DNA from: Sporosarcina sp. FSL K6-1522
GTDB lineage: Bacteria > Bacillota > Bacilli > Bacillales_A > Planococcaceae
DNA length: 64,000 nucleotides
Direction: 5' to 3'
NCBI RefSeq assembly: GCF_038622445.1
Contig: NZ_CP152019.1
Coordinates: forward strand, 3,756,501 to 3,820,500
A model generated the notes under the pieces. That model made no database searches. It was not told where the DNA came from and worked only from the letters and a program-made list of their open reading frames with translations. Position 1 is the stretch's first letter; each line of letters begins with the position of its first letter. A program made the position numbers and the translations under genes. Positions 63,184 through 64,000 of this stretch are shown one piece after another.

Positions 63184-64000
63184 TCATTCTGTATATAAAT
63201 GAATAACATCATCCATCGTAACGAGTGTATCGGCGGCTGGCAACTGATATTTTACTTTTTCACCAGAACCATGCCATTGAATACGATACGTATACAACTG
63301 CCTGCTAATCATTCCTTTTGTCATTCCTGTCAAATCGGGAACTCGATAGGTCAACGGATCTCCCCATCTATACTCTTTTTCGAGCTGTCCTTCTCTTTTT
63401 GTCACGCCTGCAAGTGGTGCAATCTCTTCCATGATTCGACCAACAATTGGCGCGGCAATAACGCCACCAAATTGAACCGAATTTTTCGGGCTATCAACGG
63501 CCACATAGACGAGTAACTCTGGATCATCCGCCGGTGCAAACCCAATGAACGACACGATATAATCGCCGTCCTTATAATTGCCGTCCACCACTTTCTGAGC
63601 GGTCCCTGTCTTGCCACCAACACGCAGCCCATCTGTAAAGGCATTGCGGCCTGAACCATTGGCAACAACCGATTCAAGCGCTTCACGCACTTGCTTGGAT
63701 GTTTCTTCGCTGATTACTCTTCTTTGCATTTCTGGAATGAACGATTGTAACGCCTTTCCTTTATCATCTGTTATTTCTTTGACAATATACGGTCGATACA
63801 AATAGCCTCCATTAATGGCTGCCGCCACGGCTTGCACTTGCTGAATAGGTGTAACCGAAATTCCTTGCCCAAATGCGGTTGTCGCCTGTTCAACAGGTCC
63901 AAATTTTTCTTTCGAAAAGAGAATCCCTTTTGATTCACCAGCAATACCCGATCCGGTTGATTGCCCAAAACCGAAATCACTTATGTATTGCAAAAGCTTA
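63184..64000 (-). CDS. spoVD: SpoVD-type penicillin-binding protein (5' part outside window)
   Basis: C-terminal 270 residues of a class B transpeptidase, open to the window end (the frame continues upstream as KLLQYISDFGFG). The KTG box GGKTGTAQKV is present; the SxxK serine and SxN motif lie outside. One PASTA-like domain ends the protein (RVPDLTGMTKGMISRQL). A single PASTA and its place before mraY favour SpoVD over PBP2B, which usually has two. Sporulation cortex synthesis with SpoVE is the likely role. Confidence 0.85.
   Translation of the reverse strand, partial: KLLQYISDFGFGQSTGSGIAGESKGILFSKEKFGPVEQATTAFGQGISVTPIQQVQAVAAAINGGYLYRPYIVKEITDDKGKALQSFIPEMQRRVISEETSKQVREALESVVANGSGRNAFTDGLRVGGKTGTAQKVVDGNYKDGDYIVSFIGFAPADDPELLVYVAVDSPKNSVQFGGVIAAPIVGRIMEEIAPLAGVTKREGQLEKEYRWGDPLTYRVPDLTGMTKGMISRQLYTYRIQWHGSGEKVKYQLPAADTLVTMDDVIHLYTE

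Overview
The window is a contiguous piece of the conserved core of a spore-forming member of the Bacillales. Protein similarity (recalled, not searched) and a SpoVM / SpoIIGA / SigE / SigG / SpoVE / SpoVD set inside a Bacillus subtilis-like gene order point to the Planococcaceae, most likely Sporosarcina or a close relative. Almost every gene lies on the minus strand; only rpmB and a small block at 26.6-30.4 kb (rqcH, MOSC protein, alpha/beta hydrolase) are on the plus strand.

Layout, left to right (transcription mostly right to left): smc (cut by the window start), rnc and the fatty-acid/phospholipid operon fapR-plsX-fabD-fabG-acpP, with a FapR operator over the fapR start site; recG; serine deaminase sdaAB-sdaAA; fakA and an Asp23-family gene; rpmB converging on a very short TTG-started spoVM; thiN, rpe, cpgA, prkC, prpC, rsmB, fmt, def, priA, coaBC, rpoZ, gmk. 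Then come rqcH and four accessory genes. Next is the pyrimidine operon pyrR-pyrP-pyrB-pyrC-carA-carB-pyrK-pyrD-pyrF-pyrE, with two PyrR-type attenuators. After it: rluD, lspA, ileS with an Ile T-box, divIVA, ylmH, ylmG, sepF, yggS, ylmC, sigG, sigE, spoIIGA, ftsZ, ftsA, sbp, ylxX, ylxW, divIB, spoVE, murD, mraY and the 3' end of a spoVD-type gene.

Three things stand out. (1) CarA of the pyrimidine operon has lost the glutaminase nucleophile (GIGLGHQ where GICLGHQ is expected) together with other glutamine-site residues, although the protein is full length. This predicts an ammonia-dependent carbamoyl phosphate synthetase, which would fit an ammonia-rich ureolytic lineage. (2) Most of the longer intergenic gaps are filled by modular palindromic repeats. 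Two scaffold families share an exchangeable module whose hairpin arms differ between copies but keep pairing, and a third piece is MITE-like with 12-bp terminal inverted repeats. Several copies sit against ribosome binding sites or inside the pyr leaders. (3) The division/cell-wall cluster lacks murE, murG and murB between genes that flank them in B. subtilis.

No tRNA, rRNA, CRISPR array, prophage or intact transposase gene was seen. Start codons were chosen by eye from ribosome binding sites, operon overlaps and remembered homologues; non-ATG starts are frequent.
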